Positions 1 through 7,891 of a DNA stretch of 48,051 nucleotides are shown here, one piece after another (positions within the stretch are counted from its first letter, which is position 1; each line of letters begins with the position of its first letter). This stretch comes from UBA5266 sp002411545. GTDB lineage: Bacteria > Bacteroidota > Bacteroidia > Bacteroidales > WCHB1-69. The stretch covers positions 1 to 48,051 of the forward strand of contig JAQUWC010000007.1 in NCBI GenBank assembly GCA_028693085.1, given 5' to 3'. Position numbers and translations under genes: made by a program. Below the pieces are notes generated by a model. It was not told the origin of the DNA. It worked only from the letters and a program-made list of their open reading frames with translations, and did no database searches.

Positions 1-1
1 T

Positions 2-223
2 CAATATCCGAATGAGAAAATTTCAGCTCTCGCTATTGCCGGTAATGCTAATAGTGAAAATCAGTATAAACCCATCACTCCTTGCGGAGCTTGCCGGCAG
101 GTGTTGGCAGAATATGAAAGCAAACAACAAGAAAAGATTAAAATATTTATGACGGGAATGAATGGTAAAATAATGATGGTCGACGGCATTGATAACTTGC
201 TGCCTTTCAGATTTGAACTGTAA
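2..223 (+). CDS. cdd: Cytidine deaminase, C-terminal part (cut by window start)
   Basis: The reading frame is open from base 2 to a TAA at 221-223 and gives 73 residues. It contains PCGACRQ, the second zinc-binding PCxxC motif of the cytidine deaminase family, followed by a normal family ending. The enzyme deaminates cytidine and deoxycytidine to the uridine forms in pyrimidine salvage. The N-terminal half, with the HAE motif, lies outside the window, so activity cannot be judged. The gene converges on the minus-strand gene at 243, leaving only 19 bases and no clear terminator hairpin. Confidence 0.88.
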   Translation, partial: QYPNEKISALAIAGNANSENQYKPITPCGACRQVLAEYESKQQEKIKIFMTGMNGKIMMVDGIDNLLPFRFEL

Positions 224-242
224 ATAACTTAAAAAACACCTA

Positions 243-881
243 CTAATAATAAGTTATTTCGCGCACATGAACACAATAGAGCTTGCCATTTAAAAGAGTG
301 GTTCTGTTGATCCAGTTGCCTTTTTTGTCATAAGCATAGATATAATCCACTTTAAAAACGAGATTACCTTGGGCATCAAATTGTGTGCGTTCTATGCAAT
401 TGTTCTCATAATCGTAGACAAATTTTTCCGTATAAGATGTACAATTACCACAAAATGTAGCCTCTACAACATTTCCCTTTTCATCTTTTAAATTAGGCTT
501 TGCAGAAGAGATCAACACTGGATCAAGATTATGGACATTTAAGCTTTTTCCCTCGCTACTCGGCAGTGTTTCCCACAAAGGATCGGTATATATCTTCTCT
601 AATCCTTTGAATTCGTTGAATTCATAACGAATAGCTGGCACTTTTGCCCCTTCCGTTTCAAAGGAAGTTTGTGCTCTATCACCATTCTCCTTGTAATTCT
701 CTGTTTCACACCATACGTAAAATCCGGCACTTAATTGATTGGTATCAACGGGATAATACTTGTTTTGACGGATTATTTTCACATCTCCTTTTTTATCCAT
801 CTCAAACGGATTAAATTGTCCGTAAGTAATATTTAATCCAAGAAGGATAAAAGCTGTTAATAAACACTTCATTGTTTTCAT
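243..881 (-). CDS. Secreted hypothetical protein
   Basis: This 212-residue protein starts with a classical signal peptide: a basic start, a hydrophobic core at about residues 5-18, and cleavage probably after TYG. It is therefore exported to the periplasm or envelope. I do not recognise a catalytic family. The mature part has a CGNC pair near the middle. Its C-terminal third has repeated FDAQGN / YDKKGNW strings, which resemble the YD-type repeats seen in many secreted Bacteroidota hypotheticals. Two start codons are possible (881 and 872); both keep the signal peptide. It lies 56 bases downstream of hpf on the same strand, but its link to that cluster is unclear. Confidence 0.7.
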   Translation of the reverse strand: MKTMKCLLTAFILLGLNITYGQFNPFEMDKKGDVKIIRQNKYYPVDTNQLSAGFYVWCETENYKENGDRAQTSFETEGAKVPAIRYEFNEFKGLEKIYTDPLWETLPSSEGKSLNVHNLDPVLISSAKPNLKDEKGNVVEATFCGNCTSYTEKFVYDYENNCIERTQFDAQGNLVFKVDYIYAYDKKGNWINRTTLLNGKLYCVHVREITYY

Positions 882-937
882 TTTTATTTTATTTTATCGA
901 TTAGGTTATTTAATTTCTTAACGTTATAAAAACTTTA

Positions 938-1288
938 TTATTCCTCATTGGTTTCTATTTCACCAAACGGAATTTGATCCATTTCTTTAAAGGTTGGCTT
1001 CTTTTTCTCTTTTGTTTTACCCAGTTGTTTTTGAATGGCTTCGATAGCTTGATTGGTAGCCTCCTCAAATGATTTGCATTGTTTGCTCGCCATTAAATCA
1101 TTTCCTTTTATTTTCAATCTGATTTCAGCAATTTTATTTTCGGGTGTATCCACATTATCCAATTTTAAAGTTACATCACTACGGATAATTCCTTCGTAAA
1201 GTTTGCCGATTTTCTGCAATTTTTTTTCAATAAAATCTTCTAATCCTTTATCGGCTTTAAAACGTACTGATTTAATGTAAATGTTCAT
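938..1288 (-). CDS. hpf: Ribosome hibernation promoting factor (HPF/RaiA family, short form)
   Basis: The 116-residue product matches the HPF/YfiA fold from residue 1 to about 95: an MNIYIKSVRFKAD start, alternating strands and helices, and an EATNQAIEAIQKQL helix. It is followed by a short charged tail. Such proteins bind the 30S decoding centre in slow growth and protect idle ribosomes. The length fits the short form, without the dimerising C-terminal domain of long HPF. A strong AAGGAGG ribosome binding site sits just upstream of the ATG at 1288. The gene follows xer after 15 bases in the rpsU-xer-hpf order seen in many Bacteroidota. Confidence 0.93.
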   Translation of the reverse strand: MNIYIKSVRFKADKGLEDFIEKKLQKIGKLYEGIIRSDVTLKLDNVDTPENKIAEIRLKIKGNDLMASKQCKSFEEATNQAIEAIQKQLGKTKEKKKPTFKEMDQIPFGEIETNEE

Positions 1289-1303
1289 AATGGCCTCCTT
1301 TTT

Positions 1304-2194
1304 TTACGCCCTTGGATGGGCTTTATTATAAATTTCTTTTAATTTTCCAATGGAAGTATGTGTATATACTTGAGTAGCTGCCAGGCTGGAATGACCTAAC
1401 AACTCTTTGATAGCATTCAAATCGGCTCCTTGATTTAATAAATGAGTTGCAAATGTATGTCTTATAATATGAGGACTTTTTTGTTCGACCGTCGATACCA
1501 TTTCTATATGTTTATGTACAATTTCGTATACAAGTTTTGCATATATCTTCCTTCCTTTTTTAGTAACAAAAATCGGCATGTTTTGTTGTAAGGCTCCGAA
1601 ATTATTTTCATAAACGGAAAAATAATACTTCAAACAACTTTCCAAGTGTGGTCCGAATGGGATAATCCTCTCTTTATTCCTCTTTCCTAAAACTTTAACA
1701 TTACGTTGATAGAAATCAAAATCTTGATAACGTAAATGAATTAATTCGCTGAGTCGAAGTCCTAAGGCATAAAAGGTTTCAATAATGGTTTTGTTTCTTA
1801 CACCTTCAAAAGTGTCGGGAAATTCAATACGGCTAAATAAATTGGATATTTCACTTTCATCCATAAAAGAAGGCAAACGTTTGGATTGTTTGGGTGTTAT
1901 GACTTTATCTAAGGGATTTATTTCTATGTATTGATTGCGTAAAAGAAATTTATAAAATGTTTTCAAGCTTGAAATCTTCCTATTGACACTTCGTGCAGTG
2001 TCCCCATTTTCTAATAAATAAAAAATCCATGCACGTATGTTTTTATAATTAACCACTTCTAAAGAAGATAATCCCAGTTCATTTTCTATAAATTGCTTAA
2101 ATTGAACTAAATCGTTTTGATAGGCTATGCATGTATGAGGGGAATAACGTTTTTCGCTTGTTAAATATGTTATAAATTCTTTCAATCTGTCCAT
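1304..2194 (-). CDS. xerC: Tyrosine recombinase XerC/XerD-like
   Basis: This 296-residue protein has the full Xer layout: an N-terminal SAM-like core-binding domain (about 1-90) and a C-terminal catalytic domain. The catalytic residues are all visible: Arg147 (ALGLRLSE), Lys171 (LGKRNKE), His242 and Arg245 (HIIRH), His268 (LLGHSS) and nucleophile Tyr277 (QVYTH). The family resolves chromosome dimers at dif. Its position between rpsU and hpf, plus standard length, argues for a housekeeping Xer rather than a mobile integrase. I cannot decide XerC versus XerD from sequence alone. The start codon directly abuts a terminator-like hairpin, so no free ribosome binding site is seen. Confidence 0.9.
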   Translation of the reverse strand: MDRLKEFITYLTSEKRYSPHTCIAYQNDLVQFKQFIENELGLSSLEVVNYKNIRAWIFYLLENGDTARSVNRKISSLKTFYKFLLRNQYIEINPLDKVITPKQSKRLPSFMDESEISNLFSRIEFPDTFEGVRNKTIIETFYALGLRLSELIHLRYQDFDFYQRNVKVLGKRNKERIIPFGPHLESCLKYYFSVYENNFGALQQNMPIFVTKKGRKIYAKLVYEIVHKHIEMVSTVEQKSPHIIRHTFATHLLNQGADLNAIKELLGHSSLAATQVYTHTSIGKLKEIYNKAHPRA

Positions 2195-2196
2195 AA

Positions 2197-2236
2197 AAAA
2201 AGTGTTACTTTTTTTTATTCAAAAGTAACACTTTTT
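2197..2236 (-). terminator. Terminator/attenuator hairpin between rpsU and xer
   Basis: The 16 bp arms at 2197-2212 and 2221-2236 are perfectly complementary around an 8-base loop. The stem core is GTGTTAC flanked by A and T runs, so it can act in both directions. On the minus strand it follows the rpsU stop by 28 bases and ends two bases before the ATG of xer. Confidence 0.8.
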
Positions 2237-2264
2237 CTTTTACAAAAAAAACCAAATAAAAAAA

Positions 2265-2459
2265 TTATTCGTCTTTTTGATCATGCAATTTTTGAATGTA
2301 AATTGCTTTTTTGATTTGTTCACGTCTTTTTACAGACTTTTTGGTGAATTTTTGGCGTTCGCGTAATTCCTTTACTGTACCTGTTTTTTCAAACTTTCTT
2401 TTCAATTTTTTCAACGCTCTATCCACGTTTTCACCTTCTCTAATGGGAACAATAATCAT
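2265..2459 (-). CDS. rpsU: 30S ribosomal protein S21
   Basis: The 64-residue protein starts MIIVPIREGENVDRALKKLK and has the strongly basic KLKRKFEKTG / RERQKF pattern of bacterial S21. It is part of the small subunit platform near the anti-Shine-Dalgarno region. The reading frame is open further upstream to 2534, but that extension is rejected. S21 normally begins at MIIVP, a purine-rich AAAGAGG site precedes the ATG at 2459, and the likely promoter box at 2507-2515 would put the transcript start inside the extension. Confidence 0.94.
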   Translation of the reverse strand: MIIVPIREGENVDRALKKLKRKFEKTGTVKELRERQKFTKKSVKRREQIKKAIYIQKLHDQKDE

Positions 2460-2506
2460 AAAATTTAACCTCTTTCCTTTGTTATATTTATAAATTTTTT
2501 TGGTGT

Positions 2507-2515
2507 GCAAAAATA
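2507..2515 (-). promoter_or_regulatory. Promoter -7 box for rpsU
   Basis: The minus strand reads TATTTTTGC, an exact fit to the Bacteroidota TAnnTTTGC box. It lies about 50 bases upstream of the rpsU ATG. Confidence 0.65.
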
Positions 2516-2746
2516 CAAAAAAAACATTTGCCATTGCATATTTAATATTTTTTTTATCAATCTTTTTTTTATTGGTTTTGCTGTTTTGTGGGCATTCTTA
2601 CATAGTACAAATTTATTTGATTTAATTAGATTTATAACATCTTAAGATTTCATTCATAAAAATGCATATTTCTAAAAGAATAAATAACGATAAACTTTCA
2701 TGAAAATATATTTCTTATAGAGAAGAAAACATTCGCTTTAATTTAT

Positions 2747-2755
2747 TACTTTTGC
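2747..2755 (+). promoter_or_regulatory. Promoter -7 box for aminotransferase-rdgB
   Basis: TACTTTTGC matches TAnnTTTGC exactly. It is 34 bases upstream of the ATG at 2790. It lies so close to the TTG at 2763 that the longer reading frame from that codon is unlikely. Confidence 0.7.
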
Positions 2756-2789
2756 ATTCGCTTTGAAAAATTTAAATAAAACAATAGAT

Positions 2790-3992
2790 ATGGAAATATT
2801 ATCAAATAGAGTATTGCAAATGTCCGAATCGGAAACACTTGCAATGACAAGAATCGCAAGAGAATTAAAAGCTCAAGGTAAAGATGTAATCAGTTTAAGT
2901 ATTGGTGAACCGGATTTTAACACCCCAGACATTGTCAAAGCATCGGCAAAAAAAGCAATCGACGACAATTATACGCATTATCCCCCTGTTCCGGGTTATG
3001 CCGATTTAAGGGAAGCTATCAGCCGTAAATTCAAAAGGGATAATAATTTAGATTATAAACCGGAACAAATTGTAGTTTCCACCGGAGCTAAACAGTCGAT
3101 TTTTCAAACCGTCATGGTTTTAATTAATCCGGGCGATGAAGTAATCATCCCTACCCCATTTTGGGTTTCCTATAAAGAAATCGTAAAAGTAGCTGAAGCT
3201 AAAACAATCTATGTGAAAACAAGTTTGAAAAATAACTTCAAAGTTACACCTCAACAATTAGAGGAAGCCATCACTCCTAAAACCAAGCTTATCATGTTTA
3301 GTAGTCCCTCTAATCCAACGGGAATGCTATATACAAAAGCAGAATTAAAAGCCATAGCCGATGTATTGAAAAAATATCCTCATGTATATGTAATGGCAGA
3401 TGAAATATATGAACATATCAACTTCGAAGGGAAACACGAAAGTTTGGCCCAATTCGATTATATAAAAGATCAGGTTATAACCGTGAATGGAGTGGCCAAA
3501 GGATTTGCCATGACCGGTTGGCGTATAGGTTTTATTGGAGCTAATCTTAAAATTGCCAAGGCATGTGATAAATTACAAGGTCAAGTAACATCGGCAACTT
3601 GCTCCATAGCTCAAAGAGCCACTATTACGGCCATGGAAATGGATCCGACTACTAGTAAAGACATCATTGACATGCGAAACAAATTCCGTGAACGCCGCGA
3701 TTTAATGTTTGAACTCTTGAAAGATATTCCAAACATCAAGGTTATTTTACCTCAAGGTGCCTTTTATTTCTTTCCGGAAGTGAATTATTATTACGGAAAG
3801 ACTTATAAAGACTATAAAATAAATAACAGTAATGATTTAGCTATGTATTTACTGTACGAAGCCAACGTGGCCTTGGTACCTGGTGCTGCTTTTGGGGATG
3901 ATAATTGCATTCGTTTTTCATACGCTACTTCCGATAATCTGTTAATCGAAGCGGTACGTAGAATCAAAGAAGCTCTTCTAAACCTAAAATAA
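2790..3992 (+). CDS. aspC: Aspartate aminotransferase-type PLP aminotransferase (class I)
   Basis: The 400-residue enzyme belongs to fold-type I class I/II aminotransferases. Visible landmarks are SIGEPDF near the N-terminus, YPPVPG, SPSNPTG (substrate/PLP contacts), MADEIYEH (the Asp that holds the pyridine nitrogen), Lys237 in VNGVAKGFAMTGWR (Schiff base lysine) and a C-terminal IRFSYA carboxylate-binding Arg. The subgroup usually moves the amino group between aspartate or another amino acid and 2-oxoglutarate. Substrate choice cannot be fixed from sequence alone. The ATG at 2790 was chosen over an upstream TTG at 2763 because the promoter box ends at 2755. It is followed after 26 bases by rdgB. 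Confidence 0.9.
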   Translation: MEILSNRVLQMSESETLAMTRIARELKAQGKDVISLSIGEPDFNTPDIVKASAKKAIDDNYTHYPPVPGYADLREAISRKFKRDNNLDYKPEQIVVSTGAKQSIFQTVMVLINPGDEVIIPTPFWVSYKEIVKVAEAKTIYVKTSLKNNFKVTPQQLEEAITPKTKLIMFSSPSNPTGMLYTKAELKAIADVLKKYPHVYVMADEIYEHINFEGKHESLAQFDYIKDQVITVNGVAKGFAMTGWRIGFIGANLKIAKACDKLQGQVTSATCSIAQRATITAMEMDPTTSKDIIDMRNKFRERRDLMFELLKDIPNIKVILPQGAFYFFPEVNYYYGKTYKDYKINNSNDLAMYLLYEANVALVPGAAFGDDNCIRFSYATSDNLLIEAVRRIKEALLNLK

Positions 3993-4018
3993 TAACACGT
4001 ATACGATTCGATTTTCCT

Positions 4019-4600
4019 ATGCAATTGATTTTTGCCACCAACAATGCTCATAAATTATATGAGGTAAAATCTATCCTTGATAATCATATAAAGATATTGT
4101 CCCTTAATGACATTAACTGCAAGGAAGATATCCCAGAAACTGCTGACACTTTAGAAGGCAATGCCTTACAAAAAGCTCAATTTATCTATCATAGGTATCA
4201 TCAGAATTGTTTTGCCGACGATACGGGGCTCGAAATTGAAGCCCTTAACGGACGACCGGGGGTTTACTCCGCCCGCTATGCAGGAGAAAATTGTAATTTT
4301 AATGACAATATGAATAAAGTGTTGAACGAAATGCAAGGCATAAGCCACCGTAAAGCTTGTTTTCGTACTGTAATTGCTTTATTATTTGATGGGAAAGAAT
4401 ATTTATTTGAAGGAAAAGTAGAGGGTGAAATATTAGTTGAAAAAAAAGGGCTTGTGGGATTTGGCTACGACCCTATTTTTCAACCTGACGGATATCATAA
4501 AACATTTGCTGAAATGGACATCCTTGAAAAAAATCGCATCAGCCACAGAGGATTATCTATTCAAAAATTGGTGAATTTTTTGAAAACCTTACAGGACTAA
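4019..4600 (+). CDS. rdgB: XTP/dITP diphosphatase (RdgB/HAM1 family)
   Basis: The 193-residue protein has the HAM1 signatures: FATNNAHKLYEV at the N-terminus (the nucleotide-binding T/SxN and K), FADDTGLEIEALNGRPGVYSARYAG in the middle, and FGYDPIFQPDG plus KNRISHRG near the C-terminus. It hydrolyses inosine and xanthosine triphosphates to monophosphates, cleaning the nucleotide pool of deaminated purines. Length is normal. It probably shares a transcript with the aminotransferase upstream (26-base gap); the two activities are not functionally linked in any obvious way. Confidence 0.95.
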   Translation: MQLIFATNNAHKLYEVKSILDNHIKILSLNDINCKEDIPETADTLEGNALQKAQFIYHRYHQNCFADDTGLEIEALNGRPGVYSARYAGENCNFNDNMNKVLNEMQGISHRKACFRTVIALLFDGKEYLFEGKVEGEILVEKKGLVGFGYDPIFQPDGYHKTFAEMDILEKNRISHRGLSIQKLVNFLKTLQD

Positions 4601-5054
4601 GCCTACTCATATGTAAGATTTGTAATAGATTTCTTTCCGTATTTATAATTCTTTTCGTAATTGTCTTATGCCTTGCAACATCGAATTGCTACAGAATACT
4701 AATTCAACGAACGACTGTCTTTCCTTAACGTCCGTTTTAATACATTGAATATCTATGTTGTAAATCAATTTGTAATATTTATGGATGCGAAATTAAAAAT
4801 ATTCAAAATGTCTAACTAGACAGAAAATTGACGAATGTAATCAGCTTAGAGGCGAATGTGATATCCATTGGAAATACCTCTCTATATAGGATGCTATTTA
4901 GTTGTCAATCTTTTAATTTTGTATTTTGAAGTCTGCAACATTCGACTATTATTTCATAAGCGTATTTTTCTCTACCGAAAAAGCTAATTTTGTATAAATT
5001 TACTAGTTCTGATAATTAAAGGGATCTTATTTCGTTTTATACAAAAAATAAGAT
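4601..5054. other. Intergenic stretch without a recognisable gene
   Basis: In these 454 bases I find no ORF of note, no clear hairpin terminator and no tRNA-like fold. The only supported item is a weak promoter-like TAATTTTG at 4985-4992, ahead of amn. The sequence is unusually long for this compact region and may hold a decayed gene or a small RNA that cannot be recognised by eye. Confidence 0.5.
4985..4992 (+). promoter_or_regulatory. Possible promoter -7 box for AMP nucleosidase
   Basis: TAATTTTG fits TAnnTTTG but lacks the final C. It lies 62 bases before the ATG at 5055. Confidence 0.4.
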
Positions 5055-5837
5055 ATGAAAACAAAAAAGGAAATCGTAGAAAATTGGTTGCCACGCTACA
5101 CAGGTTTACGTTTGGATGAGTTTGGTGAGTATATATTGTTGAGTAATTTCAAGAATTATATCTATGATTTTGCCGACATCATGCAAACCGAAGTCAGAGG
5201 TTTAGATACTCCAATGCAAAGTGCTACTAAAGATAATATTACCATAATCAATTTTTCCATGGGAAGTCCTATGGCCGCTACCATTATGGATTTACTATCG
5301 GCAGTGATGCCCAAAGCCGTATTATTTCTCGGTAAAACCGGTTGCTTGAAATCATACATTGGTATAGGAGAACTTTTATTACCCATAGCCGCCATACGAG
5401 GAGAAGGAACCTCTAACGATTATTTTCCAATGGAGGTCCCTGCCCTACCGGCATTTAATTTACAAAAGGCAATATCTTCCACGATTAGGGATTTTGGTAA
5501 AGAATATTGGACAGGCACTGTATTTACAACCAATCGACGTGTGTGGGAACATGATGAGGAATTTAAATCATATTTAAAACGCATTCGTGCTACGGCAGTG
5601 GATATGGAAACAGCAACCTTGTTCTCTGCCGGCTTTTACAATCGTATTCCTACCGGCGCCTTACTACTTGTTTCCGACCAACCTCTTTTAGCACATGGCA
5701 TTAAAACCGCTAAAAGCGATAAGTTGGTTACCGAACAATTTGCTTCCGATCATTTAAGAATTGGTATTGATTCCTTGAAACAACTCATAAATAAAGGATT
5801 GACTGTAAAACATCTGCGATTTGATTATTACGAATAA
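5055..5837 (+). CDS. amn: AMP nucleosidase (short form)
   Basis: The 260-residue protein is a PNP/UDP phosphorylase-fold nucleosidase of the AMP nucleosidase type. Visible motifs are NFSMGSPMAA, LFLGKTGCLKS, a conserved IRGEGTSNDYFP segment and AVDMETATLF, where the Met-Glu pair contacts the ribose. The family cleaves AMP to adenine and ribose 5-phosphate and can adjust adenylate levels. It is about half the length of the E. coli enzyme because the separate N-terminal regulatory domain is absent, as in other Bacteroidota. The MKTKKEIVENWLPRYTG start is typical. It stands alone on its strand, 83 bases before the ABC exporter genes. Confidence 0.88.
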   Translation: MKTKKEIVENWLPRYTGLRLDEFGEYILLSNFKNYIYDFADIMQTEVRGLDTPMQSATKDNITIINFSMGSPMAATIMDLLSAVMPKAVLFLGKTGCLKSYIGIGELLLPIAAIRGEGTSNDYFPMEVPALPAFNLQKAISSTIRDFGKEYWTGTVFTTNRRVWEHDEEFKSYLKRIRATAVDMETATLFSAGFYNRIPTGALLLVSDQPLLAHGIKTAKSDKLVTEQFASDHLRIGIDSLKQLINKGLTVKHLRFDYYE

Positions 5838-5873
5838 GTTCAAATTGTTTTTTTATTTATAAAATAAATGCTT

Positions 5874-5881
5874 TATTTTTG
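5874..5881 (+). promoter_or_regulatory. Promoter -7 box for ABC exporter genes
   Basis: TATTTTTG fits TAnnTTTG. It lies 39 bases upstream of the TTG start at 5921. Confidence 0.55.
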
Positions 5882-5920
5882 TGTTCTATATACGTTTAAC
5901 ATATCATAAAACCAACCATT

Positions 5921-6643
5921 TTGGAATATTCTATACAAGTAAATAATCTGACAAAGAAATTCGGAGATTTTACTTCGGTAAACAACATATCCTTTGATGT
6001 TAAAAAGGGAGAAATTTTTGGATTGTTAGGAGCAAACGGTGCCGGTAAAACTACGACCATTCGCATGTTATGTGGACTGTTAATTCCTACATCCGGAACC
6101 ATGAATGTAGCCGGATTCGATGTTTTTACCCAAGGGAAGGAAATACGTAAACATATAGGTTATATGAGTCAACGGTTTTCGCTTTATGAAGATTTAAGCG
6201 TAATTGAAAACCTTGAATTGTTCGGAACTATTTATAAATTAAAGAGAGATATTTTACGTAAAAGAATTTTACAAATCATTGCTCGTTTACAAATGCGGAA
6301 GTATGCCGGCTCGAAAGTGGAAGCTTTACCTTTAGGTCAAAAACAAAAGCTAGCATTTGCAACGGCCTTAATACATAAACCCGAAGTGGTTTTTTTGGAT
6401 GAACCTACAAGTGGTGTAGATCCTTTGGTTCGAAGAGATTTTTGGAATATGATTTATGAAAGTGCTTCCGAAGGAGTTACCATTGTTGTTACAACCCATT
6501 ATATGGACGAGGCTGAATATTGTAATCGTTTATGTTTTATGAATAATGGAAAAGTGGAAATTGTCGGGAATCCTACCGACTTAAAAATCAAATATCAAGT
6601 CGATAATATGAACGATGTGTTTCATAAAATAAGTCATGCATAA
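5921..6643 (+). CDS. ABC transporter ATP-binding protein (ABC-2 exporter type)
   Basis: The 240-residue ATPase has Walker A GANGAGKT (about residues 38-45), Walker B VVFLDEPTSGVD, and the H-loop TTHYMDEAEYC. The signature loop reads LPLGQKQ instead of LSGGQ, a change common in the YbhF-like subgroup that works with ABC-2 permeases. The start is a TTG: an in-frame TAA at 5897-5899 and no ATG between leave no better choice, and the MEYSIQVNNLTKKFG beginning is right for the family. It overlaps the permease gene by 8 bases, so the two form one transporter. The substrate (drug, lipid or polysaccharide) is not evident, and no membrane fusion protein is encoded beside it. Confidence 0.88.
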   Translation: MEYSIQVNNLTKKFGDFTSVNNISFDVKKGEIFGLLGANGAGKTTTIRMLCGLLIPTSGTMNVAGFDVFTQGKEIRKHIGYMSQRFSLYEDLSVIENLELFGTIYKLKRDILRKRILQIIARLQMRKYAGSKVEALPLGQKQKLAFATALIHKPEVVFLDEPTSGVDPLVRRDFWNMIYESASEGVTIVVTTHYMDEAEYCNRLCFMNNGKVEIVGNPTDLKIKYQVDNMNDVFHKISHA

Positions 6644-7751
6644 TATGAAAGCGTTTCGAGCCATTCTCATAAAAGAATTTAGGCACATATTTAGAGATAG
6701 TAGAACCTTAGTTTTAATTTTAACCATGCCCATTGTACTGGTTATTTTATTTGGATATACGATTAAGAATGAAATTACAAATACAAAAATAGCTGTACTA
6801 GATTATTCACACGACACTTATTCGAAACTTTTTATTGAAAAAATGACAGCTTCGACTTATTTTCAAATCGTAAAGGTATTAAATTCCGAAAAAGAAATTG
6901 AGCAAGCTTTTCAACAAGGATTAATCCATATGGCTGTTGTTATTCCTCGCTATTTTGAAGAAAATATCATTCGGAAAAAACATAGCGAAATACAACTTAT
7001 TATCGATGCTTCAAATATCAATATCGCTACAACCTTAGATAGTTATGGCAGACAAATTACCTTTGCATTCCAAAAGGAAATTAATCAGTTGTTGACAAAT
7101 ATGCAAGCTTTTGAAATTAATGTCAACATGCAATATAATTCAAGACTTGAAAGTGCCTATATGTTTATACCGGGTAATATTGCTTTAATTATGATTATAG
7201 TTACTGCTTTAATGACATCCATCACCCTATCAAGAGAGAAGGAAACCGGAAGTTGGCGTATGCTTGCCATTACTCCTGTACGTCAATTAACCATGGTAAT
7301 AGCCAAGATTATCCCTTATATGATTATTTCCTTGATTTGTACAATTATCGTTATTCTTTTAGGCATATTTATGTTTAAGATGCCCATGGAAGGGAGTATT
7401 GCTTTATTGACTTTGGTTTGTATCTTATTTATGTTGACAGCCTGTGCTATTGGCGTGTTGATATCGGTATTTACCAAAACACAGCAAGTAGCTATGATAT
7501 TATGTATGTTAGGATTATTTTTACCTGCTTTACTCCTATCTGGTTTTATTTTCCCAATTGAAAATATGCCTGTTGTGATACAATTAATTTCGCACATCAT
7601 CCCTACGAAATGGTTCATAATAGCCCTCAAAGACATTATGATTAAAGGAGCTGGTTTAGTTACGGTGTGGTTGCCGCTTACTATTTTAATAGCTTCCACA
7701 CTGGTTTTGATGGGACTTAGCGTTAAAAAACTAATTTCCAAAAATGTGTAA
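6636..7751 (+). CDS. ABC-2 type transporter permease (YbhS/YbhR-like)
   Basis: The 371-residue membrane protein shows the ABC-2 plan. A cytoplasmic start KAFRAILIKEFRHIFRD leads into TM1 (about 24-44). A long extracytoplasmic domain follows (about 45-175), then five hydrophobic segments from about 178 to 365. The IFPIENMP...IIPTKWFI segment between the last helices is typical of the subgroup. It pairs with the ATPase whose gene it overlaps; ATG at 6636 and ATG at 6645 are both possible starts. A complete pump of this class often needs a HlyD-like periplasmic partner, which is not in this window. Confidence 0.87.
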   Translation: MHNMKAFRAILIKEFRHIFRDSRTLVLILTMPIVLVILFGYTIKNEITNTKIAVLDYSHDTYSKLFIEKMTASTYFQIVKVLNSEKEIEQAFQQGLIHMAVVIPRYFEENIIRKKHSEIQLIIDASNINIATTLDSYGRQITFAFQKEINQLLTNMQAFEINVNMQYNSRLESAYMFIPGNIALIMIIVTALMTSITLSREKETGSWRMLAITPVRQLTMVIAKIIPYMIISLICTIIVILLGIFMFKMPMEGSIALLTLVCILFMLTACAIGVLISVFTKTQQVAMILCMLGLFLPALLLSGFIFPIENMPVVIQLISHIIPTKWFIIALKDIMIKGAGLVTVWLPLTILIASTLVLMGLSVKKLISKNV

Positions 7752-7848
7752 ATTATAAGGATTCTATGTTTTCAGATTCACATCAAAGAGTTTTACTAAT
7801 TTCTTTAACAACATCACAAAAACATAGACTATTCTCATAAAAAAATTG

Positions 7849-7857
7849 TACTTTTGC
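7849..7857 (+). promoter_or_regulatory. Promoter -7 box for tig-clpP-clpX operon
   Basis: TACTTTTGC is an exact TAnnTTTGC match, 34 bases upstream of the tig ATG. Confidence 0.7.
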
Positions 7858-7891
7858 AGTTACTAATTAAAAACATATAATTCAACAAAGA

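Larger units (their letters stand above)
2460..2789. other. Divergent intergenic region rpsU / aminotransferase
   Basis: This 330-base AT-rich gap lies between divergent genes. It holds the rpsU promoter box (2507-2515, minus) and the aminotransferase promoter box (2747-2755, plus). The middle has T-runs but no ORF, RNA gene or repeat that I can support. Confidence 0.6.

Noticed and set aside
1304..2194. Integrase of a genomic island
   Set aside because: The recombinase has standard Xer length and sits in the conserved rpsU-xer-hpf order, with no attachment-site repeats or cargo genes.
2460..2534. N-terminal extension of S21 (25 residues)
   Set aside because: S21 starts at MIIVPIREG in the family, a ribosome binding site precedes the ATG at 2459, and the promoter box falls inside the extension.
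7316..7741. A 141-codon minus-strand frame
   Set aside because: It is antisense to the ABC-2 permease, whose membrane helices and operon position are clear.
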